Of a DNA stretch of 64,000 nucleotides, positions 43,653-52,065 are shown piece after piece. Position numbers and translations under genes: made by a program. This DNA comes from CATQHS01 sp963422655 (lineage in GTDB: Bacteria; Actinomycetota; Acidimicrobiia; Acidimicrobiales; Aldehydirespiratoraceae). The first letter of the stretch is position 1. Each line of letters opens with the position of its first letter. Location of the stretch: NCBI GenBank assembly GCA_963422655.1, contig OY730440.1:1240001-1304000 (forward strand), written 5' to 3'. The notes beneath the pieces were generated by a model that was given only the letters and a program-made list of their open reading frames with translations, was not told the origin of the DNA and ran no database searches.

Positions 43653-45278
43653 TTACTCCTCGGCCCGGGTGATGTCTTCTTCGGGCAAAGTGGTGTCGGT
43701 GTCCACCGTGGTGGCCTGAGCCTTGCCTTGGGCGGTCGATTCGGGCTCGGTGCCGACGCCGGGAACCGACGGAGTGAACTGTTCGGCAAAAGCGGCCACC
43801 TCGGCGCGAAAGCCCTCCTCGTCGGTAATGGCCCCGCTGGTCCGGATGCCGGCCAGGGCGGCCGGCGCCCGGGTGCGGAACCAGTCGAGAAGCTCCGCTT
43901 CGAAACGGGTGACGTCGGTGGTGGGCAGATCATCGAGGAAACCGCGGGTACCGGCGTAGATCGCCACCACCTGTTCCTCCACCGGCAGCGGGCTGTTCAC
44001 ACCCTGCTTGAGCAGTTCGGTGAGTCGGTAACCCCGTTCGAGCTGGGCCTTGGACACGGCATCGAGGTCGGATCCGAAAGCAGCGAATGCTTCGAGCTCC
44101 CGGAACTGCTGAAGGTCGCCCTTGAGAGTGCCCACTGCTGTCTTCATGGCTTTGATTTGGGCCGCACCTCCCACTCGTGATACCGAGATGCCCACATCTA
44201 CCGCGGGCCGGATTCCCGATTTGAAAAGGTCGTCCTGGAGGAAGATCTGGCCGTCGGTTATGGAGATCACGTTGGTGGGTATGTAGGCCGACACGTCACC
44301 GGCCTTGGTCTCGATGATCGGCAGGGCGGTGAGGGATCCGGCGCCGCGCTCGTCGGCGAGCTTGGCCGCCCGTTCCAGCAGACGGCTGTGCAGATAGAAC
44401 ACGTCGCCGGGGTAGGCCTCCCGGCCCGGGGGCCGGCGCAGCAGCAACGACACCTGGCGGTAGGCCTCGGCTTGCTTGGAAAGGTCGTCGTAGATGACGA
44501 GGGCGTGCTCGCCGTGCTCCATCCAGTGCTGGCCCATGGCGCAACCGGCGTATGCAGCGAGATATTTGTACGGCGCCGGATCCGAAGCGGGCGCCACCAC
44601 CACCACCGTGTACTCCAGGGCTCCCAGGTCGGCCAGGGTGGCCACGGCCTGAGCCACCGTCGAAGCCTTCTGGCCGATGGCGACGTAGATGCATTTGACC
44701 CCCAAGCCCTTCTGGTTGATGATCGTGTCCAAGGCGATGGTGGTCTTGCCGGTTTTGCGGTCGCCGATGATCAGCTCCCGCTGACCCCGGCCGATGGGGA
44801 TGAGCGAGTCGATGGACTTGATCCCGGTCTGGAGGGGCTCGTGCACGGGTTGGCGGCCGGTGATACCCGGCGCCTGGATCTCCATGCGGCGGGGAGCCAC
44901 GCCAGTGAGGGGACCCTTGCCGTCGACGGGCTCGCCCAGCGGGTTGACCACCCGGCCCGTCAAACCGTCTCCGGCGGGGATCGACAAGATGTCACCGGTG
45001 GCGACCACGGGCTGGCCTTCCTCGATGCCCTCTACGTCGCCCAGTACCACGGCGCCGATAGACGTTTCGTCGAGGTTCAGGGCGAGACCGATGGTGCCGC
45101 TCTCGAACCGGAGCATCTCGTTGACACCGACGCCGGGCAGGCCCGAAACTCGAGCGATGCCGTCGCCTACTTCCAGCACCCGGCCCACCGTGGTCTGGGC
45201 CAAGGTGGGGACGAAGCCGTCGAGATTCTTTTGGATGGCGGCTGCGATGTCGGCCGTGTCGATGGTTAGATCTGCCAT
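43653..45278 (-). CDS. atpA: ATP synthase alpha subunit
   Basis: Non-catalytic nucleotide-binding subunit of F1. The 541 residues contain the P-loop GDRKTGKT (172-179) and the family signature around GRDAYPGDVFYLHSRLLERA (here GREAYPGDV). The C-terminal tail past residue 505 is Glu/Thr-rich and longer than usual. It is preceded by atpH with 69 bases between. Confidence 0.98.
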   Translation of the reverse strand: MADLTIDTADIAAAIQKNLDGFVPTLAQTTVGRVLEVGDGIARVSGLPGVGVNEMLRFESGTIGLALNLDETSIGAVVLGDVEGIEEGQPVVATGDILSIPAGDGLTGRVVNPLGEPVDGKGPLTGVAPRRMEIQAPGITGRQPVHEPLQTGIKSIDSLIPIGRGQRELIIGDRKTGKTTIALDTIINQKGLGVKCIYVAIGQKASTVAQAVATLADLGALEYTVVVVAPASDPAPYKYLAAYAGCAMGQHWMEHGEHALVIYDDLSKQAEAYRQVSLLLRRPPGREAYPGDVFYLHSRLLERAAKLADERGAGSLTALPIIETKAGDVSAYIPTNVISITDGQIFLQDDLFKSGIRPAVDVGISVSRVGGAAQIKAMKTAVGTLKGDLQQFRELEAFAAFGSDLDAVSKAQLERGYRLTELLKQGVNSPLPVEEQVVAIYAGTRGFLDDLPTTDVTRFEAELLDWFRTRAPAALAGIRTSGAITDEEGFRAEVAAFAEQFTPSVPGVGTEPESTAQGKAQATTVDTDTTLPEEDITRAEE

Positions 45279-45347
45279 CTCGTTCAGTTCCTGATGATCC
45301 TTTGTCTCACGGGTGGGTCCGTTGGGCTGGGTAGTCGGCGCCTACGG

Positions 45348-45878
45348 TCAGCCGAGGCTGGCTCGCATCTGGTCGAGGCGGCGGCGAACACTTCCGTCGA
45401 TCACGTCGTCACCGATCTCGGTGACCACTCCACCGATCACGCCGGGATCGAGGATAACTCTCACCTCGATTTCGACGCCGGTCGCCGACTCCAGGGCCGC
45501 AGTGAGGCGGCTCTGCTGATCGGTGGTCAGATCGACGGCGCTGCGAACCCGGGCCACTCTCCGGTTGCGGGCGGCGGCGGCGGCGTCGACGGCGGTATCG
45601 ACGATGCGGGCCAGGTCTCCGCCCCGACCAGCACCGACCACCATCGACACCAGCGAGGTGGTAACGGGCCGAGCCGGGCCACCGAGGAGATCGACGACGA
45701 TCTGCTGGCGACGGGCTGGCGGCAAGGTGGCGTCGGTCAGTGTCACCCGAAGCTCGTTGCTGTTGCGCAAGGCTTGGGCGAAGCGGAACAGCTCGTCGAT
45801 AACGGCAACCTCGTCGCCTTCGGCCCGGGCCACTGCCAGCAGGGCCTCGGCGTAGCCAGCGACCCGGTTATCAGCCAT
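45348..45878 (-). CDS. atpH: ATP synthase delta subunit
   Basis: Peripheral-stalk subunit that links F1 to the b subunit. The 176 residues begin MADNRVAGYAEALLAVARAE; the C-terminal pattern VEIEVRVILDPGVIGGVVTE is diagnostic for OSCP/delta. ATG 45878 overlaps the atpF stop by eight bases. This start fits the family better than a TTG four codons upstream. Confidence 0.94.
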   Translation of the reverse strand: MADNRVAGYAEALLAVARAEGDEVAVIDELFRFAQALRNSNELRVTLTDATLPPARRQQIVVDLLGGPARPVTTSLVSMVVGAGRGGDLARIVDTAVDAAAAARNRRVARVRSAVDLTTDQQSRLTAALESATGVEIEVRVILDPGVIGGVVTEIGDDVIDGSVRRRLDQMRASLG

Positions 45879-46593
45879 CGATCCCGGCAACCTCGTCGAT
45901 ATAGCGGTCGATCAAGCGGCGGTGGCGGTCGTTGTCGAGGCCGACCCCAACCACCCGTTCGGCCGCGCCGATGGCGATGACCGACACTTCCGAGCGGAGA
46001 TCTTCTATGGCCTGACTGCGAGCCGTGGAGATTTCGGCTGCAGCCCGGGCCCGCTGCTCGTCGATCTCGGCTTCGGCCCGGGCTCGCAGATCCCGTTCCA
46101 ATTGGGAGGCTTGGTCCCGAGCTTCGTCGATGATCCTCGAAGCGGTGGACTTGGCCTCGGCCAGAGCGGCCCCGTACTCCGACTGGGTGCGCAGCGCTTC
46201 GGCTTTGGCCTTGTCGGCGGCATCGAGATCGGCCCTGATCTTGTCGGCTCGGGCGTCCATGGCCCCCTTCACCAGAGGGAACCCCTTCCACTTCATGAAG
46301 ACCAGCAAGACGATGAAGGCGAGCGTGCCCCATATGACCTCGTCGAGCGCGGGCAGAATCGGGCTCGGAGCTTCCAAGCAGCCCTCGAGATCGTCCTCGA
46401 ACTTCTCCAGATCGGCCTCGGGTCCCTCTTCGAGGGCGTGGAGGCTGCCGTAGGTTTGCTCGGCGTCGAGAACCTCTTCGAAGACGCAACTCCCGATCGT
46501 CTCACCTGAGGCCGCGACCGGTGAGGCACCGATCCCCATCGCCATGGCGGCGATGCTCAGGGCCGCGGCCAGCGGCCGGATCGTACGTTTCAT
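45871..46593 (-). CDS. atpF: ATP synthase b subunit with N-terminal extension
   Basis: Peripheral-stalk dimerising subunit. 240 residues, about 70 more than usual. A cleavable signal-like segment (1-28: KRTIRPLAAALSIAAMAMGI) and an acidic extracytoplasmic stretch (30-82) with two cysteines (C36, C72) come before the single membrane anchor (85-101, VIWGTLAFIVLLVFMKW). The long Ala/Glu/Arg coiled coil (110-215) is normal. The extra domain would project outside the membrane and could carry a disulfide. It overlaps atpH by eight bases. Confidence 0.93.
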   Translation of the reverse strand: MKRTIRPLAAALSIAAMAMGIGASPVAASGETIGSCVFEEVLDAEQTYGSLHALEEGPEADLEKFEDDLEGCLEAPSPILPALDEVIWGTLAFIVLLVFMKWKGFPLVKGAMDARADKIRADLDAADKAKAEALRTQSEYGAALAEAKSTASRIIDEARDQASQLERDLRARAEAEIDEQRARAAAEISTARSQAIEDLRSEVSVIAIGAAERVVGVGLDNDRHRRLIDRYIDEVAGIDG

Positions 46594-46613
46594 CGGAACC
46601 TTCCCGTCGACGA

Positions 46614-46877
46614 TCAGGGCAGCAGCAAGATGAAGACCACGAACCCGATGAGGGCCAAGGCTTCAGTGAAGGCGATACCGAGGAACATCGTGGTTCTTAC
46701 CATGCCGGCCGACTCGGGCTGTCGGGCCATGGCGGAAATAGCGTTACCCACCACGGTGCCGATGCCGATGCCCGGACCGACCGCAGCCAAGCCGTAACCG
46801 AGACCGGCACCGATGGCCTTGAGGCCGTCCAAGAACTCACCGGCCTCGGTGCCGGTCTGAGCGAGGATGTCGAGCAC
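46614..46877 (-). CDS. atpE: ATP synthase c subunit
   Basis: Rotor-ring subunit of F0. The 87 residues form two helices joined by the polar RQP loop (52-54). The ion-carrying E72 lies in GIAFTEALALIGFV, and the sequence around it is of the proton type. It starts at GTG 46877 with AGGAGA just ahead. The gap to atpB holds three 19-bp repeats, which separate this highly expressed gene from its upstream neighbour. Confidence 0.97.
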   Translation of the reverse strand: MLDILAQTGTEAGEFLDGLKAIGAGLGYGLAAVGPGIGIGTVVGNAISAMARQPESAGMVRTTMFLGIAFTEALALIGFVVFILLLP

Positions 46878-46889
46878 TTGCTTTCTCCT

Positions 46890-46946
46890 GTGTTGGTTAT
46901 CGATTTCTGTGTTGGTTATCGATTTCTGTGTTGGTTATCGATTTCA
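46890..46946. repeat. Three tandem 19-bp repeats between atpB and atpE
   Basis: GTGTTGGTTATCGATTTCT is repeated at 46890, 46909 and 46928, the last with one changed base. The first 3 bases of the atpB stop region lie inside the third copy. The unit is AT-rich compared with the operon and lies just before the atpE ribosome-binding site. Confidence 0.93.
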
Positions 46947-47711
46947 GTGTTCGGGGTGCATGGACCCACCGATGTACACCGCGGTGAGGATGGTAAAGAT
47001 GAAAGCCTGCAGGAACGAGACCAGTATCTCGAAACCGGTCATCAGGATCAGCATGGCAAACGGTAGTGCGGCGCCTACATAGGTGGAACTCCATAGCGTA
47101 GCCGTCAGTATGGCGAAGGTAACCAGCAGCAGATGGCCCGCCACCATGTTGGCCCAGAGCCGGATGGCCAGCGAGAAGGGCCGCACCACGAACGTCGACA
47201 CCAACTCGATGGGCGTGACTATCAGGTAAAGCAGTTTGGGCACCCCCGGCGGGAACAGGGAGTTCTTCAGGTAACCGAACAAGCCCTGGCGCCTTACACC
47301 GATGAAGTTGTAGATCCCCCACACCACCAGAGCCAGAGTGATGGGCATGGCCATGCGGCTGTTGGCCGGGAACTGCAGGAGCGGGATCACCTCGGTGATG
47401 TTGGAGAAGAGAATGAAGAAGAACATCGTGGTCAAAAAAGGCATGAATCGGCGGCCCTCGGGTCCGATGGTCTGCATAACCACCGAACTCTCGATGAAGT
47501 TCACTCCCGACTCGGCCACGTGCGCGACGCCGGAAGGCACCAAGGTGTCGGAACGGCGCCCGGCCAGCAAGAACAGTGCCATGGTGGCGATGGTCGACCC
47601 CAGATAGACGAGAACGGTCTTGTTGACGGCCAGCGGGGTGCCGTCCAACCACAGGGTGGGCCAGTCGAACAGGTGGTTGACGGGTGGGAACTCGAGAGCG
47701 AGGAGGTTCAC
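46944..47711 (-). CDS. atpB: ATP synthase a subunit
   Basis: Membrane stator subunit that forms the proton half-channels. 255 residues. The essential arginine lies in RPFSLAIRLWANMVAGHLLL and the partner region in FLQAFIFTILTAVYIGGSM. The start GTG 47711 overlaps the stop of the AtpI-like gene by four bases (GTGA). Confidence 0.97.
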   Translation of the reverse strand: MNLLALEFPPVNHLFDWPTLWLDGTPLAVNKTVLVYLGSTIATMALFLLAGRRSDTLVPSGVAHVAESGVNFIESSVVMQTIGPEGRRFMPFLTTMFFFILFSNITEVIPLLQFPANSRMAMPITLALVVWGIYNFIGVRRQGLFGYLKNSLFPPGVPKLLYLIVTPIELVSTFVVRPFSLAIRLWANMVAGHLLLVTFAILTATLWSSTYVGAALPFAMLILMTGFEILVSFLQAFIFTILTAVYIGGSMHPEH

Positions 47712-48202
47712 GGGTCGTGTCGTCCGAAGGAAACGAACGGCGAAGCGAGCTCATGGCCCGGCTTCAGCCCCGGAAAAGCCAAGGAGGCGGCTACGTGACG
47801 CAGCTCCCACACCAAGAGCCCGAGATGGGACAGGAGCAGGCTGGCCGCGAACGGCACGACCTCGAACCAGCCGCTGGCCCTCACCGGCAGTACCACCGCG
47901 GTGATGACCCCGAGGCGGGCCAGGTAACCGAACAGCACCGCCCCCATGAGCACTGCTGGTGAACGACGGGCTCCCCAGGTGATGACGGCCGCCCCGGCCG
48001 TCAAGTTGGCCACTACCAGCACCAAGGCCAGCCCGACCGACCAGAGCCCGGCCCATCCCCACGCCGCCGTCCCGATGCCCAGCGCCACCGGGGCCGCTAT
48101 CAGAGATCGGCGGGCCATGTCGGTGGCGATGGCCCGTTCGGGGGCCGCTTCACCGTCCTGCTCGACGCCGCTCTCGCTCAGGGCCGCGGTGGCGTCAGCC
48201 AT
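47708..48202 (-). CDS. AtpI-like ATP synthase accessory membrane protein
   Basis: 164 residues. A polar N-terminus (MADATAALSESGVEQDGEAA) is followed by four membrane helices (about 33-135), as in AtpI/UncI proteins encoded at the head of atp operons and thought to help c-ring assembly or Mg2+ supply. ATG 48202 overlaps the stop of the preceding AtpZ-like gene by eight bases, and its own stop overlaps atpB, so the three are translationally coupled. Confidence 0.75.
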   Translation of the reverse strand: MADATAALSESGVEQDGEAAPERAIATDMARRSLIAAPVALGIGTAAWGWAGLWSVGLALVLVVANLTAGAAVITWGARRSPAVLMGAVLFGYLARLGVITAVVLPVRASGWFEVVPFAASLLLSHLGLLVWELRHVAASLAFPGLKPGHELASPFVSFGRHDP

Positions 48203-48506
48203 CCCGGAACCCTGGCCCGCAGGCCGACTCATCGTAGGCGGGGGCGGCGCTGTAACCGGCTCGGCGAGCATTCAGAGCTTCGTCCATCCTGATCTTGTAG
48301 TCGTGGCCCAAGCGCCACAACCCGTAACCGAACACCACGAACACCAGCGTCAGGGTTGCGATCGGGAACGTCGCCAGCCAGGAATCGAGCCACCAGCCCC
48401 CCAAACCGAACAGGGTGGGGGTGGCGATCATCTCGAAAGCGGCAGCGAAGGCATCGCCAGCGCCGCGGCGTAACTCCAGATCGTCGCGGTTGTCCACCGA
48501 TATCAC
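48195..48506 (-). CDS. AtpZ-like protein (AtpZ/AtpI family)
   Basis: 103 residues with two membrane helices. The pattern AFEMIATPTLFGLGGWWLDS followed by FVVFGYGLWRLGHDYKIRMD is that of AtpZ/AtpI family proteins (putative F0F1 gene 1), which act with AtpI in Mg2+ transport or assembly. GTG 48506 overlaps the rpmE stop by four bases (GTGA). It couples to the AtpI-like gene by an 8-base overlap. Confidence 0.8.
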   Translation of the reverse strand: MISVDNRDDLELRRGAGDAFAAAFEMIATPTLFGLGGWWLDSWLATFPIATLTLVFVVFGYGLWRLGHDYKIRMDEALNARRAGYSAAPAYDESACGPGFRDG

Positions 48507-48850
48507 CCTGAACTCGGCAGTGGCTTGTCGGCCGATCTCCGAGCGGCTCCTCGGGCCCCGGACGACCTCCTCCCTTTTCCTTTCGAGACGTCCTCCTGCT
48601 TGCTGCGGCGCTGACCGTAGCGGCGCTCGAAGCGCTCGACCCGGCCCGCGGTGTCGACGATCTTCATCGTCCCGGTGAAGAACGGGTGGCTGGCGCTGGA
48701 GATCTCTACTCGAGCCAGCGGGTACTCGTTGCCGTCGGACCATTCGATCGTCTCGGCCGCGGCGATGGTGGAGCGGGTCAGAAACGCAGTGCCGGCGGAC
48801 TGGTCCTGGAAGACGACCAGCCGGTAGGTGGGATGTATGTCGGTCTTCAT
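48503..48850 (-). CDS. rpmE: Ribosomal protein bL31 (zinc-free type)
   Basis: 115 residues. The conserved part is MKTDIHPTYRLVVFQDQSAG, TIEWSDGNEYPLARVEISSA, SHPFFTGTMKIVDTAGRVER and RRYG. The zinc-binding cysteines of the C+ type are absent, so it is the zinc-independent form. A basic extension (SKGKGRRSSGARGAARRSAD) adds about 35 residues at the end. It lies between the Rho homologue and the atp operon, the usual actinobacterial order. Confidence 0.92.
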   Translation of the reverse strand: MKTDIHPTYRLVVFQDQSAGTAFLTRSTIAAAETIEWSDGNEYPLARVEISSASHPFFTGTMKIVDTAGRVERFERRYGQRRSKQEDVSKGKGRRSSGARGAARRSADKPLPSSG

Positions 48851-48882
48851 CGGCGATCCAGTCTGGACTTTTGGAGGTCTGG

Positions 48883-50460
48883 TTACAACCCGGTCGGCAA
48901 ACGAAGCAGCTCGGTATTGGTGGCAGTGGTCCGGAGCCGGTCCAAAGCTGTTTCCAGCATGGTCACCACCGCGGCCGGACCACCACCCCCGGCGGCTGTG
49001 AGCTCGGCCCGTAAGCGCTGGAGTGCTTCGAGCTCGTGATCGTCGAGGAACCGGTGCTCGTCATGGGAGACCGACGCTGCGATGTCGATGGCGGGATTGT
49101 GACCGAGCTCGTTGGCCCAGCGGTCCAGGTGGATCTCGGTGTTGGCCGTAGCGGCGAACTCACCCAGTACAACCTCGTTGACAGTGTCGCGGCTGCCGGT
49201 GGTGAGGGTGGCGATCATTGTCAGCGAGCCCCCGGCGGAGATATTGCGGCCGGCGCCAAAAAGCTTCTTGGGCATGTGGATGGCACCGCTCTCGACATTG
49301 CCGCTGTAGGCCCGCGCCGTGTTGGACAGCACGACGTTGTAAGCGCGGGCCAAGGCAGTGAGGCCATCGACCACCATCACCACGTCGGCCCCCCGCTCGA
49401 CGGTGCGCTTCGCCCGTTCGACAACCATCTCTGCGGTCTGAACATGGTCCTCGGCCGACTGATCGAACCCAGTGGTGACGACCTCACCCTTCTGCACGCA
49501 TTGCTTCATCTCGGTGACCACCTCCGGCTGCTGATCGAGGAACAGCCCAATCACCCGAAGGTCGGCTTCGTTGGTCTCGATCGATGTCATGATCGACCCC
49601 AGCAATGAGGTGGCGCCGCAGTGGCGCGGCGCCATCACCAGGACCCGCTGGCCGATGCCAATGGGCGCGACCAAGTCGATGAGCCGCCCGGTCAAGCTCG
49701 CAGTGTCGTGTAAGCCATTGCCGATGTCACCGTTATCACCGATATCGGGTAGCTCCAGAAGGAGTTGGCGGGAGGCATGCACCGGCGTGAGTCGTTCGAA
49801 CCGGGATCGGTTGGTGGTCTCGACCGGGCCGCCGTTGATCGAGAAGAGGGTTACCAGGGCCGGGTTCTTCTCGGTCCGGTTGGCCGGCCTCGATGTTCCC
49901 GCCAGGTGATCGCCCCGGCGCAGCCCGTACTGGCGGATGGTCCTCACTGGCACGTAGGCGTCATTTCGATTGGGCAGGCAACCGTCGACTCTCAAGAACC
50001 CGTAACCCTCGTCACGCAGGTCGAGATGGCCCGAAACGGGCACGGTCTCACCGTCCCAGCCCTCGTCCCGGTCCCGGTCCCGGTCCCGGCTCCGGCGGTT
50101 CCGGCGGCGGTTACCCGGCTCTGCTTCGGGACTCCGATCGTTGCCACCGTTGCTGCTGCTGCCGGTTTCGTCGGGAGACTCGGCTCCTTCGCTGCTCTCG
50201 GTGGCGCCGGAGCGGTTGACGGCCGCCGCGCCGGGAGTGTCGACGCCCGGACCGGTCCGTGACCGGGCCGGGTTCTCGCCCTTCGAATCGTTGGCGGCGC
50301 CGCCGGACACGGAACTGCCACCATTGCCGCTGCTGGCGAGATCGAGGATGAGGGTGATGATCTCGTCCTTGCGGGCTCGGGTGGACGGCTCGCCGCCCAG
50401 CGCCTTGGCGATCTGGGTCAGTTCGTCCCGATCCTTGCGTTGCAGCGTCGTGCGCCGCAT
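48883..50460 (-). CDS. rho: Rho termination factor homologue with degenerate ATPase motifs
   Basis: 525 residues from ATG 50460 (GTG 50475 is possible). Layout: N-terminal Rho domain (LQRKDRDELTQIAKALGG), Arg/Asp-rich linker, an intact-looking RNA-binding cold-shock fold (GHLDLRDEGYGFLRVDG, 144-160), then a RecA-like ATPase core with key positions lost. Walker A reads APRHCGATS (277-285) where Rho has APPKAGKT: the Lys is A283. The catalytic Glu region reads FLDQQPE (Rho LIDERPE). The Walker B neighbour DGLTALARAYN replaces DSITRLARAYN, and the SGTRKEE arginine region reads SHDEHRF. It sits at the canonical thrC-rho-rpmE locus. It may be inactive in ATP hydrolysis. Confidence 0.9.
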   Translation of the reverse strand: MRRTTLQRKDRDELTQIAKALGGEPSTRARKDEIITLILDLASSGNGGSSVSGGAANDSKGENPARSRTGPGVDTPGAAAVNRSGATESSEGAESPDETGSSSNGGNDRSPEAEPGNRRRNRRSRDRDRDRDEGWDGETVPVSGHLDLRDEGYGFLRVDGCLPNRNDAYVPVRTIRQYGLRRGDHLAGTSRPANRTEKNPALVTLFSINGGPVETTNRSRFERLTPVHASRQLLLELPDIGDNGDIGNGLHDTASLTGRLIDLVAPIGIGQRVLVMAPRHCGATSLLGSIMTSIETNEADLRVIGLFLDQQPEVVTEMKQCVQKGEVVTTGFDQSAEDHVQTAEMVVERAKRTVERGADVVMVVDGLTALARAYNVVLSNTARAYSGNVESGAIHMPKKLFGAGRNISAGGSLTMIATLTTGSRDTVNEVVLGEFAATANTEIHLDRWANELGHNPAIDIAASVSHDEHRFLDDHELEALQRLRAELTAAGGGGPAAVVTMLETALDRLRTTATNTELLRLPTGL

Positions 50461-50658
50461 GTCGGTGGCTTCCACGGATGTCGTCCCGGGTAGTCGGTCA
50501 CAGAATCCGGCTCGCCGGACACTGCGAGCCAGAAGCAGCCAGCGCACACCCTCCGACTGAAGGCCGGTCCGGGAACTCCGGTCGGGTGGCCAGCAAGAAC
50601 CATGGTAGAGCCGACTCCGGGCCGTGGCAACCACCTCGATCCAGGTCCGAGCCCGAGA

Positions 50659-52065
50659 TCAGCCTCGGCGCCGGATCGAACGGACGAACCCCTCCACCAC
50701 GTCGAGATCGTCGGGCAACTCGATGCACCGCTCGGGCCGCTCGGCGAGCGCAGCCAGGCTCGGAGGCACCGGCGGTACGACCCCGGTGGCAGCCTGTACC
50801 GCATCACCGAACTTGGCCGGATGGGCAGTAGCCAGCGTGACCACCAGCTCGCCCGGTCGGCGGTGCCGTTCGGCCACGCCCACCCCCACCGCGGTGTGGG
50901 GATCGATGAGCATGCCGGTGGACTGCCATATCTGGCTCATCACCTCGAGGGTCTCGGGATCGCTCATCCGGTCGCCGCAGAACTCCGAACGCAGCCGCTG
51001 ATGGCAGATGGGATCAAGAGCGGCCCGGCCCCGGGTCCGGAACGTGGACAGCAATTCGGTCGTGGCTTCGCCGTTGCCGTCGAGCAGCTCGAACAGCAGT
51101 CGCTCCAGGTTCGACGAGATCTGGATGTCCATGCTGGGCGAATGGGTGGACAGTGCCGGCCGGGCCACCAGCTCACCGGTTTCGATGAACCGACTGATGA
51201 TGTCGTTGGAGTTGGAGGCGACGAGCATCCGATCCACGGCCAAGCCCATGCGTCGGGCCACGTGACCGGCGAAGACATTCCCGAAGTTCCCGGTGGGCAC
51301 GCAAAACGTGGGGGCTCGTTCATCGCCGAGCCGACGGGCGGCCCAGACGTAATAGACGACCTGGGCCATTATCCGAGCCCAGTTGATGGAGTTGACTGCG
51401 GCCAGGTTCGACTCGGCCCGGAAGGCCTCGTCGGCGAACATGGCCTTCACCAGATCCTGGCAGTCGTCGAAGCTTCCGTCTATGGCCACGGCCCATGCGT
51501 TGAGCGCGCCCAGGGTGGTCATCTGGCGGCGTTGGATCTCGCTGACGCGACCGGCCGGGTACAGCATCACGATGTCGATGAGGTCACGGTCGCGCACTGC
51601 TTGCATGGCCGCGGAGCCGGTGTCGCCGGAGGTGGCCCCGACAATGACCACCCGCTGATCCCGGCGGGCGAGCTCGTGGTCGAAGAGCCGGCCCACCAAC
51701 TGCAGTGCCACGTCCTTGAAAGCGTGGGTGGGTCCGTGGAACAGCTCCAGCAGGTGGTGGTCGTCGTCCAGCGCCACCAACGGGCACACGTCGGGATGGT
51801 CGAAGGTGTCGTAGGACTCGGCCACGATGGTGGCGAGCCGATCAATGGTCATGGCGGCCCCGACGAAGGGGGCCATCACCGAGGTGGCCAACTCCCGATA
51901 GTCGCCGACGGTGGACTCCGGTGACCGGGGTCGGGCCGAAGACGGTAACGGGGGCACCCGATCGGGTACGTAGAGGCCACCATCGGCAGCGAGCCCGGCC
52001 AACAAGACGTCGGCGAAGCCGAGCCCAGGGGCCCGCCCCCGCGTGCTCACGTACCGCAATGTCAC
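50659..52065 (-). CDS. thrC: Threonine synthase
   Basis: PLP enzyme that converts O-phosphohomoserine to threonine. The 468 residues are the long (E. coli/yeast) type; the PLP lysine K117 lies in GPTHAFKDVALQ. The phosphate-binding loop is VPTGNFGNVFAG. The start GTG 52065 overlaps the hom stop by four bases. thrB is absent from the window. Confidence 0.95.
   Translation of the reverse strand: MTLRYVSTRGRAPGLGFADVLLAGLAADGGLYVPDRVPPLPSSARPRSPESTVGDYRELATSVMAPFVGAAMTIDRLATIVAESYDTFDHPDVCPLVALDDDHHLLELFHGPTHAFKDVALQLVGRLFDHELARRDQRVVIVGATSGDTGSAAMQAVRDRDLIDIVMLYPAGRVSEIQRRQMTTLGALNAWAVAIDGSFDDCQDLVKAMFADEAFRAESNLAAVNSINWARIMAQVVYYVWAARRLGDERAPTFCVPTGNFGNVFAGHVARRMGLAVDRMLVASNSNDIISRFIETGELVARPALSTHSPSMDIQISSNLERLLFELLDGNGEATTELLSTFRTRGRAALDPICHQRLRSEFCGDRMSDPETLEVMSQIWQSTGMLIDPHTAVGVGVAERHRRPGELVVTLATAHPAKFGDAVQAATGVVPPVPPSLAALAERPERCIELPDDLDVVEGFVRSIRRRG

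Noticed and set aside
42689..43933. atpG start 288 bases upstream
   Set aside because: The extra 96 residues are Pro/Arg-rich shadow of atpA; the family begins at GGRERELRRRI.
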